A stretch of DNA of 64,000 nucleotides from Gavia stellata (lineage: Eukaryota > Chordata > Aves > Gaviiformes > Gaviidae), in NCBI RefSeq assembly GCF_030936135.1, contig NC_082637.1, positions 1,798,001 through 1,862,000 of the forward strand, in the 5' to 3' direction. Both the position numbers and the translations under genes were made by a program. Shown here one piece after another: positions 61,928-64,000 of this stretch (position 1 is its first letter; every line of letters begins with the position of its first letter). The notes beneath the pieces are model-generated. The model was not told the origin of the DNA. It saw only the letters and a program-made list of their open reading frames with translations, and made no database searches.

Positions 61928-64000
61928 TCACTGTGGTTTAAAATATCTTAGCAAACTGTTAGACTGTGATAAACATGGTGCTGTATTCCTTCTTCCTTTA
62001 TTTGTTTTAGGCTTTTCAGGGGGTTTATCCATAGAGGTCTTGGACACAGGTTTCTGATTCTTCCATTCAGCTAGTAGTTCTTCTTGCACATCTGCAGGTA
62101 GTTCATAAAAAGTCTTTGTGTCAACATTAGGAGGAAATACAATTCCTGCTTGCCTGCTGTAAGTTTTATCCTCAGAAAGTGTTTCAAAGGCCTGCTTATC
62201 TTTATCCAAGACATGGACACGCAGAACCTTTTGGCTGGCTCCACCTTCCAGAAACGACAGATCTCTCCCTCTGAAGTTCCGAGAGTCAGTAGGTTGTTGT
62301 TCCATACTGCCGGTTGTCAGTGCACTTCTGGGACACTCAGAAGAACAACTGGCCCTGGAGCTGTGTGCCAGAACAGCTGCAGCTTCGGGAGCTGATGTGA
62401 GATGTATACTGCACCCTGCAGCGTGCCTATCCCTGTTCAGTCCCTTAGAATTTGGGGAAGTGCTGTGTACCTCTTCTGCAAAACATACTGATGGCTGACC
62501 CAAAACAGTCTCAGTAGGCGTCGCTTCTGTTTTTTCAGAAATAATTTCTTTCTGAATATCTTCTGGAAGTTCCCTGAAGACTTCCTGGTCAATATCACCA
62601 GGAGACAAATGAAATGGGAAGTCAGGAATTCCTGCTTTTTTTGTATTGCTTTTCATTTCCTCTGAAAGTTTCCTCGTTTTTGTAGTTCCAGTTCTCTTGC
62701 GATTCTGGTTCCAAGAAGCACTTCCCTCACCTTGTGAGACATCTTCCACTTCCTGTAGCAAAAAATGTATGTAAAAGCATAAGTATGTTCTGTGTAATCT
62801 ACTAGTTACCAAGCTCTATTTTACTAACAGCAAGTTCTTCAAGTTATTCCTTAACAGACAGTAATTTTTTTTCCCTTATGATGGGTAGTGGGTTTTTTTT
62901 AAATCTTATTTTCAAACATAGATCTTAAAAAGTACATACACATAGGAATCCTTTTCTTATTTTAAAGTAGCACATTCCTTGAAGTTACATTTTATTGCTT
63001 TAAAACTCTGCAAAGCTTTAGAATATGCGATATGATGTTATCCCTCATATTCCTGAGCAGCTGATAAACAGACAAGTTTATCAATACGCAAAATTGCTAT
63101 GTCAAGACAGAAACAGTAAATTCATTACACAACATAATTTTGAAGTTACTAAGTTTTTGTATTATGTACTGAAAGCATCTTGTGGAAATATGCAGCAGCG
63201 TTCCCACAGAAAGCACCTACGCTGTCTAGCATATGCAACTGGGAGGCAGGAGACTTGTTCAATTCCGAGCAGGAATTGGAAACTCACTAGATCAGAAGCT
63301 AGTGGCCAATACAGAATTGAATCTTTGATTAATTTCTAGTCTGAACAGGGAGACTTGAGAATGCATAGGAAGGTAAATAATCACTGTGAAAGTATCCCAG
63401 TAAAAGCAACAAGGTAAACTATAAGCAACTTTAAGGAGATTATAGTCTAAGGTAAAAAAAGATGCTTCAGTATGACAATATCTGAGTAAGTGGCCTGTTG
63501 TTTCACAAATGCTAAATAAAGGGCAGATCTTGATGAATTTGGCTGTTCATTCCAGTAGTTGTTTTTTTAGAAGACATAAGTTTGGATTTCTCCCTTAGTG
63601 AATTCTGTTCTTTTCAGTTAAGGGGCTTGATTAACTAGCTGGCTGTCCCATTCAAGATAGTACTAAACATCTTTTAAGCAGCCTATCTAATGAAAAAAAG
63701 CAAACAAGTTACACCTGCTCAGAAGACTCCAAATTAATCCTCATTTTTACCAGGTGACTAAAACTTACAATCTTAAAAATTCCAAAGCAGTTAAGGTTTA
63801 AATCTATGTAATAAAGACAGAAATATCTCGGAACTTTCTTATCTGCAGATAGTTTTCAGTATCTCTGAGCTTACCCGGACACGTTTACCAGAGCCTGATG
63901 GTGGTGACATCTGCTTTAGATAGAAACCAATTGATCCTTTCTTGGTGCTGGGAAGATCTTTGAGGTTGGAGAAGCAGACGTTCAAAAGGGTAAGATGAAA
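61928..64000 (-). CDS. POLI: POLI, DNA polymerase iota, C-terminal two exons (partial)
   Basis: Exons 64000-63875 (42 codons, running off the window) and 62752-61928 (274 codons plus stop) join in phase 0 (acceptor ctacag, donor GTAAGC). Pol iota is a nuclear Y-family translesion polymerase recruited to PCNA and ubiquitin at stalled forks. The first exon matches the end of the little-finger region and the PCNA-binding segment (FHLTLLNVCFSNLKDLPSTK, then KKGSIGFYL, where human has KKGLIDYYL). The last exon carries two ubiquitin-binding motifs with the LP core: DIDQEVFRELPEDIQKEIIS and, near the end, VDTKTFYELPADVQEELLAE. Between them lies a diverged, probably disordered stretch. The chain continues past UBM2 and ends SNSLLRYFKPQ, an extension I do not remember from human POLI. 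The catalytic domain lies outside the window. Confidence 0.96.
62753..63874. other. Last intron of POLI
   Basis: About 1.1 kb of AT-rich intron with good splice signals at both ends. The open frame at 63025-63339 on the + strand has no recognised domain. No repeat or RNA gene recognised. Confidence 0.7.

Noticed and set aside
1-64000. tRNA, rRNA, snoRNA, CRISPR and retrovirus-like elements
   Set aside because: No cloverleaf with A and B boxes, no regularly spaced repeats, and no LTR pair or retroviral-type frame was recognised. Small RNAs and old LTR scraps could escape reading by eye.

Overview
This is vertebrate nuclear DNA, almost certainly from a bird. Split genes with GT-AG introns carry four vertebrate orthologues, and the recognisable interspersed repeats are CR1 LINE copies with the avian-type 3' end (tcacagaatcac... 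on the + strand, so the copies lie on the minus strand). Gene order and relative orientation match human 18q21.2 as I remember it (POLI, STARD6, C18orf54, DYNAP, then RAB27B), seen here in reverse.

Layout. 1-25.7 kb: GC-richer, no gene found, with a few CR1 copies; by synteny this should lie towards RAB27B. 25.9-35.1 kb, minus strand: nine coding exons encoding a 464-residue type II membrane protein with two extracellular cupin domains of the germin/oxalate-decarboxylase kind. Its transmembrane exon is strikingly like that of mammalian DYNAP, and it sits at the DYNAP position. 35.1-41.5 kb: AT-rich intergenic DNA with a CR1-like RT scrap and a 106-bp tandem duplication. 41.8-51.7 kb, minus: C18orf54/LAS2 (544 aa, seven coding exons). 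52.6-53.7 kb: CpG island acting as a bidirectional promoter, with two divergently oriented ZNF143/THAP11-type motifs plus YY1- and NRF1-like sites. 54.5-60.8 kb, plus: STARD6 (210 aa, six coding exons). 61.9-64.0 kb, minus: the last two coding exons of POLI, the rest lying beyond the window. STARD6 and POLI converge.

The most interesting item is the bicupin. Both cupins keep the full three-His-plus-Glu metal set, the first also keeps an Arg where bacterial oxalate decarboxylase has its catalytic Arg, and every exon joins in frame. If the DYNAP resemblance is homology, mammalian DYNAP would be the membrane-anchor remnant of an ancestral membrane-tethered bicupin. Further points are a phase-compatible alternative 40-nt exon and an overlapping uORF in C18orf54, and a PIP-like motif at the extreme C terminus of Pol iota.

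No tRNA, rRNA, CRISPR array or retrovirus-like element was recognised. All exon borders were read by eye from frame, splice signals and remembered protein families; no alignment was run.
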